In this document: positions 42,601 through 51,174 of the stretch, piece by piece | How positions within the stretch are numbered: position 1 is the first letter of the stretch | Layout: each line of letters opens with the position of its first letter | Source: Nocardioides luteus | GTDB taxonomy: Bacteria; Actinomycetota; Actinomycetes; Propionibacteriales; Nocardioidaceae | Length of the DNA: 64,000 nt | Direction of reading: 5' to 3' | NCBI RefSeq assembly: GCF_015752315.1 | Contig: NZ_JADOVJ010000001.1 | Coordinates: forward strand, 2,596,501-2,660,500 | The notes under the pieces: generated by a model | The model's input: the letters and a program-made list of their open reading frames with translations, nothing else | Databases searched by the model: none | What the model was told of the DNA's origin: nothing | Translations under genes and position numbers: made by a program

Positions 42601-43647
42601 ATGACCACTTCTGACCCGACAGGCCTGCACCGGGTGCTCGATGAGCCGGTGGCCGGCTCGTTGCCGCTGCCTCAGGCGGCGCGAAGACTCGACACCCGAA
42701 AGACCTTGTGGCCCGACGAGGTGCGGATCCGGGTCGAGCGGCTGAACCTCGACGCCGCCTCCTTCCGGCAGCTGGAGTCCGCGCACGACGGCGACGGGGA
42801 AGCCGTACGCCGCGAGGTGCTCGACATCGTCGCCGACCGCGGCAAGATGCAGAACCCGGTGACCGGCTCGGGCGGGATGCTCGTCGGCGTGGTCGAGGAG
42901 GTCGGCCCGGAATCCCCGCTGGGGTTGAAGGCCGGCGACCGGGTCGCGACCCTGGTGTCGCTGACGCTGACCCCGCTGGTGATCGAGGACGGGCTCGCCG
43001 GCTGGGCTGGTGATTCCGAGCAGGTGCCGTGCGACGGCTACGCCATCCTGTTCGGCCGCTCCATCGCCGCAGTCCTTCCCGACGATCTCGCCCCGGAGCT
43101 GGCGCTGTCGGTCATGGACGTCTGCGGTGCCCCGGCGCTGACCCGGAGGGTCGTCTCGGAGCGCTACGTCGACGGCGTCGTCGCCGTGATCGGTGGCGGC
43201 GGCAAGTCCGGGTCGCTGTCCCTGGCCGCGGCCCGTGATGCCGGAGCCCGCCACCTGATCGGCGTCGTCCCGACCGAGGCCGAGGCCGAGCGTCTTCGCG
43301 ACGCCGGCCTGGCCGACGAGGTCGTCGTCGCCGACGCCCGCAACCCGGTGGCCCTGCGCGACGCGGTGGTCAAGGCCGGTGGCCCCGCCGACGTCACCGT
43401 CGTCTGCGTCGACGTGCCCGGCTGCGAGGGCGGCGCCATCCTCGCCACCGCCGATCGGGGCACCGTCATCTTCTTCTCGATGGCCACCTCCTTCTCCGCA
43501 GCAGCGCTCGGTGCCGAGGGCCTCGCCGCCGACGTCACGATGCTGGTCGGCAACGGCTACGTCCCGGGCCACGCGGTCTACGCGCTGGATCTTCTCCGTG
43601 CCGATGCCGGGGTCCGGGCACTGTTCGAGGGGAGACTGGCCCAGTGA
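42601..43647 (+). CDS. kdd: L-erythro-3,5-diaminohexanoate dehydrogenase
   Basis: A 348-residue NAD-dependent dehydrogenase that turns 3,5-diaminohexanoate into 5-amino-3-oxohexanoate, the third step of the beta-lysine route. The Rossmann glycine-rich loop is VIGGGGKSGS at about 196-205. The N-terminal part (GRGKMQNPVTGSGG-like DRGKMQNPVTGSGG at 79-92, GLKAGDRVATLVSLTLTPL) is the Kdd-specific domain with an alcohol-dehydrogenase-like barrel. ATG 42601 follows AAGGAGG. Its last codon overlaps the kamD GTG. First gene of the kdd-kamD-kamE-kal operon. Confidence 0.9.
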   Translation: MTTSDPTGLHRVLDEPVAGSLPLPQAARRLDTRKTLWPDEVRIRVERLNLDAASFRQLESAHDGDGEAVRREVLDIVADRGKMQNPVTGSGGMLVGVVEEVGPESPLGLKAGDRVATLVSLTLTPLVIEDGLAGWAGDSEQVPCDGYAILFGRSIAAVLPDDLAPELALSVMDVCGAPALTRRVVSERYVDGVVAVIGGGGKSGSLSLAAARDAGARHLIGVVPTEAEAERLRDAGLADEVVVADARNPVALRDAVVKAGGPADVTVVCVDVPGCEGGAILATADRGTVIFFSMATSFSAAALGAEGLAADVTMLVGNGYVPGHAVYALDLLRADAGVRALFEGRLAQ

Positions 43648-45197
43648 GACTCGACCTGGACCCACGCACCATCGCCCGCGCCCGTGAGCTGGCCACGCGT
43701 GCCGGGGAGCCGATCGTGGAGATGGCGAAGCGGCACACCACCGTCGCGGTGGAGCGAGCCACGCTGCGGCTGGCCGGGCTCGCCGGCGCCGACCCGGACG
43801 GCACCCCCTGGGTGAACCACCTGGTCGACGCGGTGCGTGCCGACGTCGGCCTGGAGCACGGCATCGCCCTGCCGGTGTGGCACGCGCTGGCCGCCCACGA
43901 CAACGACCTGGCCCGCCTCGCCGAGGAGGCCGCAGCCGGCCAGGTGACCTTCCACCTGCCCGAGGGTGCCGAGGCCGAGCTGGCCGCGAAGCACGCCCGC
44001 GAGGCGGTCGGGGTCGGCATCTCCCGGCTCGACGCCAGCCGGGTGGCCCGTGAGCGGATGATCGCCGAGATCGGCGACGCACCCCGCAAGCCATGGATCT
44101 ACCTGATCGTCGCGACCGGTGACATCTACGAGGACATCCCGCAGGCACAGGCAGCCGCCCGCGAGGGCGCCGACATCATCGCGGTCATCCGCTCGACCGG
44201 CCAGTCGCTCCTCGACTACGTGCCCGAGGGGGCGACCCGGGAAGGGTTCGCCGGGACGTACGCGACGCAGGAGAACTTCCGGCTCATGCGGGCCGCGCTC
44301 GACGAGACGAGCCGCGAGCTGGGTCGCTACGTACGCCTCACCAACTACGCGAGCGGGCTGTGCATGCCGGAGATCGCGGCGCTGGCGGGCATGGAGCGTC
44401 TCGACATGATGCTCAACGACTCGATGTACGGGATCCTGTTCCGCGACATCAACCCGGTGCGTACGTTCGTCGACCAGCGGCTCTCGCGCCAGATCCACGC
44501 CCGCGCGGGGATCATCATCAACACCGGCGAGGACAACTACCTCACCACCGCCGACGCGGTCGAGGCGGCCCACACCGTCACCACGAGCCAGCTGCTCAAC
44601 GAGTACTTCGCCAAGGAGGCCGGTCTCGAGGACTGGCAGCTGGGCCTCGGTCACGCCTTCGAGATCAACCCCGACGTACCGGACTCCTTCCGGCTCGAGC
44701 TCGCGCACGCGCTGCTGGCGAAGACGATCTTCCCCGACGCTCCGCTGAAGTGGATGCCGCCGACCCGCCACATGACCGGCGACATCTTCAAGGGCTACCT
44801 GCTCGACGGGTTCTTCAACCTCGCCGGAGCGATGACCGACCAGGGCATCCTGCTGGTCGGGATGATGACCGAGGCGGTCGTGACGCCCTGGCTCTCCGAC
44901 CGCGACCTGGCGCTGCAGAACGTCCGGTACGTGATGGACGCGGCCGGGCGCCTCGGCGAGGACTTCCACCCGGCTCCCGACGGGTTCATCGCCAACCGGG
45001 CCCGCGAGGTGCTGGGGGAGTCGATCGACCTGCTCGGGAAGATCATCGACGAGCCCAACGGGCTCCTGGACGCCATCGCCGACGGCACCTTCGGCCTGAT
45101 GAAGCGCCCCGCCGACGCCGGCAAGGGACTCGAGGGCGTGGCCGAGAAGTCCGAGGCGTACTACAACCCGGCCAGCGACATCTTGGAGGGCAAGTGA
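43644..45197 (+). CDS. kamD: Lysine 5,6-aminomutase alpha subunit
   Basis: A 517-residue alpha subunit of the B12- and PLP-dependent aminomutase that shifts the terminal amino group of beta-lysine (or D-lysine) from C6 to C5. It has the TIM-barrel start with RLDLDPRTIARARELA, the VIRSTGQSLLDYVPEGAT loop, YASGLCMPEIAAL, and TGDIFKGYLLDGFFN near the end, all KamD-like. Length matches characterised clostridial KamD (about 516). GTG 43644 overlaps the kdd stop, and its own stop overlaps kamE. Needs adenosylcobalamin. Confidence 0.93.
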   Translation: MRLDLDPRTIARARELATRAGEPIVEMAKRHTTVAVERATLRLAGLAGADPDGTPWVNHLVDAVRADVGLEHGIALPVWHALAAHDNDLARLAEEAAAGQVTFHLPEGAEAELAAKHAREAVGVGISRLDASRVARERMIAEIGDAPRKPWIYLIVATGDIYEDIPQAQAAAREGADIIAVIRSTGQSLLDYVPEGATREGFAGTYATQENFRLMRAALDETSRELGRYVRLTNYASGLCMPEIAALAGMERLDMMLNDSMYGILFRDINPVRTFVDQRLSRQIHARAGIIINTGEDNYLTTADAVEAAHTVTTSQLLNEYFAKEAGLEDWQLGLGHAFEINPDVPDSFRLELAHALLAKTIFPDAPLKWMPPTRHMTGDIFKGYLLDGFFNLAGAMTDQGILLVGMMTEAVVTPWLSDRDLALQNVRYVMDAAGRLGEDFHPAPDGFIANRAREVLGESIDLLGKIIDEPNGLLDAIADGTFGLMKRPADAGKGLEGVAEKSEAYYNPASDILEGK

Positions 45198-45934
45198 CCA
45201 TCATCAGGCCGTACGGCGACACCACCGGCGACGGGATGGTGCAGCTCTCCTTCACGCTGCCGATCAAGCACAGCAAGGTCGCCGACGGCGCCGCGCTGCA
45301 GCTGGCCAACAAGATGGGCATGGAGCCGGCGATGGTCGTCCACTCCAAGCCGATGGGCGACGACTTCACCTTCTTCGTCGTCTACGGGCAGGTCAACCAC
45401 CTCGTCGACACCGACAAGGTGCAGGTCGTCGAGCGCGACTTCCCGTTGCTGACGCCCAAGGAGGCCAACGCGGTGATCAAGGAGACGCTGCGGCGCCCGC
45501 TGGTCGTCGTCGGTGCCTGTATCGGCACCGACGCCCACACCGTCGGCATCGACGCGATCCTCAACATCAAGGGGTTCGCGGGGGAGAAGGGGCTGGAGTA
45601 CTACAAGGAGATCGAGGTCGTGAACCTCGGCGCGCAGGTCTCCGTGCCGTCCCTGGTCGACGCCGCCGTCACCCGGCGCGCCGACGCCGTGCTGGTCTCC
45701 CAGGTCGTCACCCAGCGCGACGCCCACCTGCTCAACACCCGGGAGATGTCCGCCGCGTTCCGTGAGGCCTATCCGGCAGGGGAGCGGCCGCTGCTCGTCG
45801 TCGGCGGGCCCCGGTTCGACGAGTCGATGACCGCCGAGCTCGGCGTCGACCGCATCTTCGGCCGCGGCACCACCCCCGCCGAGGTCGCCTCCTATCTCGT
45901 CCACCGCACCACCGCCAAGGAGCCCGCCGCATGA
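45194..45934 (+). CDS. kamE: Lysine 5,6-aminomutase beta subunit
   Basis: A 246-residue B12-binding subunit. The base-off/His-on cobalamin motif D113-A-H115-TV-G118 is clear, followed by a Rossmann-like domain (RRADAVLVSQVVTQRDAHLLNTREM). K126 lies 11 residues after H115, the same spacing as His133 and Lys144 of the clostridial beta subunit, so it should be the PLP-binding Lys. This lysine is what locks the open, substrate-free form in the known enzyme. GTG 45194 overlaps kamD; the stop overlaps kal. Confidence 0.93.
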   Translation: MTIIRPYGDTTGDGMVQLSFTLPIKHSKVADGAALQLANKMGMEPAMVVHSKPMGDDFTFFVVYGQVNHLVDTDKVQVVERDFPLLTPKEANAVIKETLRRPLVVVGACIGTDAHTVGIDAILNIKGFAGEKGLEYYKEIEVVNLGAQVSVPSLVDAAVTRRADAVLVSQVVTQRDAHLLNTREMSAAFREAYPAGERPLLVVGGPRFDESMTAELGVDRIFGRGTTPAEVASYLVHRTTAKEPAA

Positions 45935-46329
45935 CATCGCCCCAGAACGGGCCCAGCATCGGAACCAAGGTCGTCCACCGCCGCTACGTGCCCTACTCCC
46001 ACGCCCACTACGCCGGGAACCTGGTCGACGGCGCCTACAGCCTGGGCCTCTTCGGCGACGTCGCGACCGAGATGTGCATCCTCACCGACGGCGACGAAGG
46101 CCTCTTCGCCTCCTACGACGACGTCCAGTTCAAGGCGCCCGTACGTGCCGGCGACATCCTCGAGATCACCTGCGAGCTCACCAAGGCCGGCCGGCGGTCC
46201 CGGGTGATGGAGTTCGCCGTGTACGTCGTGGCCCGCGGAGCCGCCACCGAGGACCGTCCCGGTGCCGCCGAGATGCTGGACCAGCCGATCCTCGCCACCT
46301 CCGCGCGCGGTACTGTCGTCGTTCCCTGA
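45931..46329 (+). CDS. kal: 3-aminobutyryl-CoA ammonia lyase
   Basis: A 132-residue hotdog-fold enzyme. The core YSHAHYAGNLVDGAYSL, LFGDVATEM, DGDEGLFASYDDVQF and APVRAGDILEI matches Kal of Fusobacterium and Clostridium closely. It removes ammonia from L-3-aminobutyryl-CoA to give crotonyl-CoA. ATG 45931 overlaps the kamE stop, so it is the last gene of the operon. Its substrate arises from Kce-mediated cleavage, but no kce is in the window. Confidence 0.9.
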   Translation: MTSPQNGPSIGTKVVHRRYVPYSHAHYAGNLVDGAYSLGLFGDVATEMCILTDGDEGLFASYDDVQFKAPVRAGDILEITCELTKAGRRSRVMEFAVYVVARGAATEDRPGAAEMLDQPILATSARGTVVVP

Positions 46330-46407
46330 TCGCCGCGACGGGTACCCGCAGGCGACACGCCGAGGTTCCCCGGTAATTCGTTGCTTTTTCGCGTCCGCCA
46401 GGCTGTT

Positions 46408-46443
46408 GCTGACCTGCGGAAACATATGTTTCCGCAGGTCAGC
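46408..46443. repeat. Perfect 36-bp palindrome after the kam operon
   Basis: GCTGACCTGCGGAAACAT (46408-46425) is followed at once by its exact reverse complement (46426-46443). With no loop it is a poor textbook terminator but can form a cruciform or hairpin. It sits 79 bp past the kal stop. Confidence 0.8.
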
Positions 46444-46940
46444 GGCGTGTTGACTTACGCCGAGCCAGCGGGTGATGGTGGCAACGTTCGCCCATGCAGA
46501 GTCGCGGTCGGCGGACCGGCGCTCGACGAATCGGGTCGGGGGGTGTCGAGCCAGGCATACCTTCGTTCCGTTTTCGCGGGCGCGGTCAACGACCGCGAGG
46601 GCAACGCGGGAGGGCAAAGGCGCCCTTAGACAACGATCGTCTCCCTGCATCCAGCAGGGATCGGAACGGCCCGAAGATCGTCTGGGTCCTCCCGCGCTCT
46701 GTGTTATTTGCGATTGCTTCGCAATTCGCGCAGCACCTCCGCTTCACCCTCGTCTTCCTCCGCTTCGTTCGTCGCTGCGCTCCTCACTGCGCTGCGTCCA
46801 GACGAGGGACGCTCCGGTGCTGGATTGCTGGGCTTGGTGTCGTCTGCTCGCCTTGGTCTTCACGGCGCGAGGATCTTGGGTTCGACCGGGGGACGGATAT
46901 CCTGTGACTTCCACCCCATTCCTTGACAAGGCCGGCGTAC
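46444..46940. other. Gene-free, repeat-rich intergenic stretch
   Basis: About 500 bp with no gene I can support. Both strands have short open frames without known domains. It has a GCGATTGC-TTC-GCAATTCGC hairpin near 46710-46729 and the pair CCCTCGTCT (46747-46755) / AGACGAGGG (46800-46808), surrounding low-complexity CTCCGCTTCG-type sequence. It may be decayed or repeat-derived DNA; the promoter of the mannosyltransferase must lie near its right end. Confidence 0.5.
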
Positions 46941-47741
46941 GTGACGAACGAGCAGCTTCCACCCTGGACCGAGATCGGCCGGGCGGTGATGGTGATCCCG
47001 ACCTACAACGAGGCGGACAACCTCGCCTGGATCGTGGGACGGCTGCGCAAGGCGCAGCCGCGCGTCGACGTACTGATCGTCGACGACGGCTCACCCGACG
47101 GCACCGGCACGATCGCCAACGAGCTGGCCGACAACGACGAGCAGATCCATGTGCTGCACCGCACCGAGAAGGCCGGGCTGGGGGCTGCGTACCTCCACGG
47201 GTTCGGATGGGCGCTCGAGCAGGGCTACGACGTCGTGGGGGAGATGGACGCCGACGGCTCCCACCAGCCCGAGGAGCTCCACCTGCTGCTCGAGGCGCTG
47301 ACCTCCGCCGACCTGGTGATCGGCGCCCGCTGGGTCCGCGGCGGCTCGGTGGTCAACTGGCCGCTGTCGCGACGCCTGCTCTCGGTCGGTGGCAACTTCT
47401 ACGTCCGCCTCCTGCTGGGCATCGGCGTCCACGACGCCACTGCGGGCTACCGCCTCTTCCGGCGTACGACGCTCGAGAAGCTGCAGCTGAACAGCGTCGA
47501 GTCGACCGGTTATGTCTTCCAGACCGAGATGGTGACGCGTACGCTGCGGGCCGGCCTCACCGTCAAGGAGGTGCCGATCCAGTTCATCGAGCGGGTCCGG
47601 GGCGAGTCGAAGATGAGCCCCGCGGTCGCGGCCGAGTCGATGCGCCGGGTGACCCGCTGGGGCCTGGCCGAGCGCCGTGAGCAGCTGCTCCGGCTGCTGC
47701 GCCGCTTCGGGCTGGAGCGTCTCGTGGGAGGCCGTCGATGA
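46941..47741 (+). CDS. Polyprenol monophosphomannose synthase (DPM1-like GT2)
   Basis: A 266-residue GT2 glycosyltransferase of the dolichol/polyprenol-phosphate mannose synthase group. It has MVIPTYNEADNL, LIVDDGSPDGTG, GEMDADGSHQPEEL (the D-x-D metal site) and IGARWVRGGSVVNWPLSR. In actinobacteria such enzymes make polyprenyl-phospho-mannose for lipoglycans and glycoproteins. It has no fused acyltransferase domain. GTG 46941 is chosen over TTG 46923. Its stop overlaps fxsA (ATGA). Confidence 0.85.
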   Translation: MTNEQLPPWTEIGRAVMVIPTYNEADNLAWIVGRLRKAQPRVDVLIVDDGSPDGTGTIANELADNDEQIHVLHRTEKAGLGAAYLHGFGWALEQGYDVVGEMDADGSHQPEELHLLLEALTSADLVIGARWVRGGSVVNWPLSRRLLSVGGNFYVRLLLGIGVHDATAGYRLFRRTTLEKLQLNSVESTGYVFQTEMVTRTLRAGLTVKEVPIQFIERVRGESKMSPAVAAESMRRVTRWGLAERREQLLRLLRRFGLERLVGGRR

Positions 47742-48217
47742 CCACGCGACGCCGCAGGCTCTCCTGGGTGCTGGTGCTGCTGTTCCTGGTGATGCCGCTG
47801 GTCGAGCTGTTCGTGCTCATCCAGGTCGGTCAGGTGATCGGTGTCTGGTGGACGATCCTGCTGCTGGTCGCCGACTCGATCTTCGGTGCCTGGCTGATGC
47901 GACGCGAGGGCTCGCGCGCCTGGAACGCGCTGACGACGGCGCTCTCCTCGGGCAAGCTGCCGTCCAACGAGATCGCCGACGGTGCGCTGATCCTGCTCGG
48001 CGGTGCGTTGATGCTCAGCCCGGGGTTCGTGACCGACATCTTCGGCATCGTCCTGATCCTGCCGTTCACCCGGCCGTTCTTCCGACGCATCCTGGCCACG
48101 GTCGTGCAGAAGCGCCTCGTCACGGCCGCGATGCCCTCGACCTTCGGTCCGGGCGCCCGGCCCCGCAACGACGACATCGTCACCGGCGAGGTCATCGACA
48201 AGGACAACATCGCCTAG
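47738..48217 (+). CDS. fxsA: FxsA family membrane protein
   Basis: A 159-residue protein with two or three hydrophobic segments and the FxsA signature: VLLFLVMPLVELFVLIQVGQVIG, the DSIFGAWLMRREG loop, and LSSGKLPSNEIADGALILLGGALMLSPGFVTD. The E. coli relative gives F-exclusion protection against phage T7, though the general function is unclear. It is translationally coupled to the mannose synthase gene and followed by a strong bidirectional hairpin. Confidence 0.88.
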   Translation: MTTRRRRLSWVLVLLFLVMPLVELFVLIQVGQVIGVWWTILLLVADSIFGAWLMRREGSRAWNALTTALSSGKLPSNEIADGALILLGGALMLSPGFVTDIFGIVLILPFTRPFFRRILATVVQKRLVTAAMPSTFGPGARPRNDDIVTGEVIDKDNIA

Positions 48218-48225
48218 ACACGCCT

Positions 48226-48279
48226 CCAGATACGCCGAAGGCGGCCCCCCAGTCGGGAGGCCGCCTTCGGCGTATCTGG
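48226..48279. terminator. Bidirectional terminator between fxsA and rbpA
   Basis: A perfect 21-bp stem: 48226-48246 pairs with 48259-48279, with a 12-nt loop, between the convergent fxsA and rbpA stops (48217 and 48290). It can serve both genes. Confidence 0.85.
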
Positions 48280-48289
48280 CTGTCAGAAG

Positions 48290-48676
48290 TCAGGCGTTGG
48301 CCTTTTTCTTGCCCGGTCCCTTGCGGTGCAGGTGAGCCGGGCCGATCTCGCCGCCGCGAAGCAGGTCGAGGCGCTCCTTGAGGATGTCCTCGAGCTCCTT
48401 CTCCGAGCGCCGCTCCAGGAGCATGTCCCAGTGCGTACGCGCCGGCTTCTCGGCCTTCTCCTCGGGCTTGGCACCGGAGAGGTTGAGAGCCTCCATCCCG
48501 CAGCGCGGGCACTCCCAGATCGCCGGAACCTCGGCCTCGTCCGACATCGTGATCTCGAAGTCGTGGCCTTGCGGGCACCGGTAGGCCACCTGCTGGCGGC
48601 CCGCGAACTCGATCCCGCGTTCGTCCTCAAAACTTTGTCCGCCCAGTCGGGCGCCGCGCAACGTGCGCTCGGCCAT
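48290..48676 (-). CDS. rbpA: RNA polymerase-binding protein RbpA
   Basis: A 128-residue actinobacterial transcription factor that binds RNA polymerase and group 1/2 sigma factors. The N-terminal tail MAERTLRGARLG, the core with C34, H38, C56 and C59 (a zinc-type set as in the Streptomyces protein), a basic linker, and the C-terminal sigma-interaction helix ERRSEKELEDILKERLDLL are all present. A Lys-rich tail ends the protein. It stabilises open promoter complexes and supports rifampicin tolerance. ATG 48676. Confidence 0.95.
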   Translation of the reverse strand: MAERTLRGARLGGQSFEDERGIEFAGRQQVAYRCPQGHDFEITMSDEAEVPAIWECPRCGMEALNLSGAKPEEKAEKPARTHWDMLLERRSEKELEDILKERLDLLRGGEIGPAHLHRKGPGKKKANA

Positions 48677-48918
48677 GAAGCACCTCCTGAGTCGATCGTC
48701 CCCCGTTGAATGAGCTGAAGAGCGAAGCGGTCTGCGGACTCATGACGCAGGCCGGTCAGGCCTCTTCACACCGTCAACGGTACAGAGGAGGTGATGATTC
48801 CGTGAATTGTCGAGATCCTCGCCGTGTTGTTCGACACAGGGCCCGCCTGACCTGCGGATCTCCCTGAGAGAGTCCTGAGCGGGCGGTGTCCCGAAACCGC
48901 CAGCGGCCAGGAGCGCTC

Positions 48919-50271
48919 TCAGACCCTCTCGGGCGCCCGGTTGCCCGCCTGCTCGATGCCCTTCGCTGTGTTCACCAGCGCCAGCAACGCGCCACCGAGG
49001 ACGAAGAAGGCGATCAGCGCCAGGATCGCGGGCCGGTAGGAGTCGGTGAGCTGGTAGACGAGCCCGAAGACCAGCGTCCCGAGCCAGGAGGTGCCGCGGT
49101 CCATGGCGTGGTAGAGGCTGAAGTACTCCGCCTCCTTGCCCGCCGGGATGAACAGCGAGAAGTAGGACCGCGCCAGCGCCTGGGTGCCGCCCATGACCAG
49201 CCCGATGCCGACCGCGACGACGAGCAGCGGGGTGAGGCTCTTCTCCGGCACGAAGTAGGCCACGACCACGATCAGCATCCAGCCGCCCAGGCCGCCGAGG
49301 ATCACCCGCTTGGCGCCGAAGCTCTTGGCCAGCCGGCCGAAGAAGATCGCACCGCCGACGGCGACGAACTGCACCAGCAGGTAGATCCCGAGCATCGTGC
49401 CGGTCTCGAACCCGAGCTCCTCGACGCCATAGGTCGAGGCCGAGCTGATCACGGTCTGGATGCCGTCGTTGAAGAAGAGGTACGCCAGCAGGAAGGTCAG
49501 CGCGACCGGATACTGCGGCAGCTCCTTGAGGGTCACGAACAGCTGGCCGAAGGAACGCGCCACGACGCCACCGGAGACGTCCTCGACGTCGGCGGGCTCG
49601 TGCCGGCGGATCCGGCGCCACGGGATGATGATGAACCCCGCCCACCACAAGCCGGCCGAGAGCATCGAGATCCGCACCGCCAGCGCGGTGCCGAGCCCGA
49701 GCGGGTCGGCGAAGGTGACCAGGAGGAAGTTGACGGCGAGCAGCAGCCCGCCGCCCGCGTAGCCGTAGGCCCAGCCGATCGAGGAGACCCGGTCGCGCTC
49801 GTTCTCGGTCGAGATCAGCGGCAGGATCGAGTCGCTGACGACCACCGCCGCCCCCGCGCACAGGTTGGCGATGATGAACATGATCGACCCGAACCACCAG
49901 TTGTCCCCGGTCATGAAGAACAGCAGTGCCGCGCAGAGCGCGCCGGCCCAGGCGAAGCCGGCCATCAGGTCCGGTTTGCGGGAGGTGCGGTCGGCGATCG
50001 CGCCGACCAGCGGGTAGATGAGCGCCGAGAGGAGTGTGGAGAAGGTGATGACGTACGACGGCAGCGCGCCGGGCGCGATCGAGAGGCCCAGCACGTCGAT
50101 GCGGTTGTCGACGGCGGCGGCCTTCGCGATCTCGATCAGGTAGGGCGCGAACAGCACCCCGGCGACCGTCGTCTGGAAGGCGGAGACGGCCCAGTCGGTG
50201 AAGAACCAGCCCTTCTGCTCCCGCGCCCGCTCGACGGGCCTGAAGTCGCCGATCCCGGCTGATGTGGTCAC
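48919..50271 (-). CDS. UMF1/Atg22-like MFS transporter
   Basis: A 450-residue MFS protein of the UMF1 (vacuole effluxer Atg22-like) group. It begins REQKGWFFTDWAVSAFQTTV, with GAIADRTSRKPDLM near motif A and SSIGWAYGYAGGGLLLAVN. Actinobacterial members are of unknown substrate. GTG 50271 overlaps the stop of the GDPD gene (GTGA), so the pair is co-translated. It may move a product of phosphodiester or lipid breakdown, but that is only from context. Confidence 0.8.
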   Translation of the reverse strand: MTTSAGIGDFRPVERAREQKGWFFTDWAVSAFQTTVAGVLFAPYLIEIAKAAAVDNRIDVLGLSIAPGALPSYVITFSTLLSALIYPLVGAIADRTSRKPDLMAGFAWAGALCAALLFFMTGDNWWFGSIMFIIANLCAGAAVVVSDSILPLISTENERDRVSSIGWAYGYAGGGLLLAVNFLLVTFADPLGLGTALAVRISMLSAGLWWAGFIIIPWRRIRRHEPADVEDVSGGVVARSFGQLFVTLKELPQYPVALTFLLAYLFFNDGIQTVISSASTYGVEELGFETGTMLGIYLLVQFVAVGGAIFFGRLAKSFGAKRVILGGLGGWMLIVVVAYFVPEKSLTPLLVVAVGIGLVMGGTQALARSYFSLFIPAGKEAEYFSLYHAMDRGTSWLGTLVFGLVYQLTDSYRPAILALIAFFVLGGALLALVNTAKGIEQAGNRAPERV

Positions 50272-51125
50272 TTCTCGGGCTCCTCGCCATGCTCTACGGA
50301 TTCGGCCTCGTCGGTGGGCTCAGCCCGAGACGGCTCAGCCTCCCACAGCCCACGCTCCTCGAGGAACGCTTTCAGGACGTCGGTGCGGTCGGTCATCAGC
50401 CCGTCGACGTCGCGCTCGAGCAGCCGCTTCATCTCGGCCGGGTCGTCGATGGTCCAGACGTGGACCTCCTTGCCGGCCTTGTGGGCGCGGCGTACCAGCC
50501 CACGCGATGCCACTCGGACGGAGAGCGGACCGAAAAGGCGGTGGCGGTGCGGGATCTGGAAGGCGTCGAACTGTCCGCCCGCGAGCCGCCTGGCGATCCC
50601 GGTGGTGGGGGCGAGCACGTAGGCCAGCACCTCCCGAGGATTCGCCGAGGTGCGTACGCGCCCCTCGGTCAGACGCCGGAACTCCTTGATCCGGCGCGCC
50701 GAGAACGAGCCGACGATGACCGTGTCCTCGTGACGGGTCGCCGCGAGGAGCTCGGCCAGCGCACCGACCGCTCCGTCGGACTTGAGGTCGATGTTGAAGG
50801 TGACCCCGGGGAACGCCTCGAAGAGCTCGGCCAGCGTCGGCACGCCGTGCTCGCCGCCGATGCGGGCGGCCTGCACCTCGGCGTACGTCATCTCCGCGAT
50901 CAGCCCGCTGACGTCGGTCACCCGGTCGAGCGCCTCGTCGTGGAAGGCGAGCAGGACGCCGTCGCGGGTGACGTGCACGTCGGTCTCGAGATGGGTGTAG
51001 CCGAGCTCCACCGCATGCCGGAACGCCTCCATGGTGTTCTCCATCCCGACCAGGTCGGGATGGAGCGCTCCACCACGGTGCGCATAGGCGCGTACGCGTC
51101 GTTGCTGCTCCCTCACGGGGAGCAT
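50268..51125 (-). CDS. Glycerophosphodiester phosphodiesterase
   Basis: A 285-residue GDPD. The catalytic HRGG (H18-R-G-G) and GMENTMEAF come first, then ETDVHVTRDGVLLAFHDEALDRVT with the metal Glu/Asp and the general acid His. Further on FNIDLKSD and the C-terminal VHVWTIDDPAEM, DGLMTDR complete the TIM barrel. It hydrolyses glycerophosphodiesters to glycerol-3-phosphate and an alcohol. No signal peptide; cytoplasmic. Coupled to the downstream UMF1 transporter gene. Confidence 0.88.
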   Translation of the reverse strand: MLPVREQQRRVRAYAHRGGALHPDLVGMENTMEAFRHAVELGYTHLETDVHVTRDGVLLAFHDEALDRVTDVSGLIAEMTYAEVQAARIGGEHGVPTLAELFEAFPGVTFNIDLKSDGAVGALAELLAATRHEDTVIVGSFSARRIKEFRRLTEGRVRTSANPREVLAYVLAPTTGIARRLAGGQFDAFQIPHRHRLFGPLSVRVASRGLVRRAHKAGKEVHVWTIDDPAEMKRLLERDVDGLMTDRTDVLKAFLEERGLWEAEPSRAEPTDEAESVEHGEEPEK

Positions 51126-51174
51126 CTAACCACCCGTGAGGGACGGATCACATGAGCCCGCAGACTCAGGTGCC

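Noticed and set aside
45892..46650. A 252-codon minus-strand frame over kal and the following gap
   Set aside because: It is antisense to kal and the end of kamE for about half its length. The rest shows no family motif, so a transposase or HNH remnant could not be supported.
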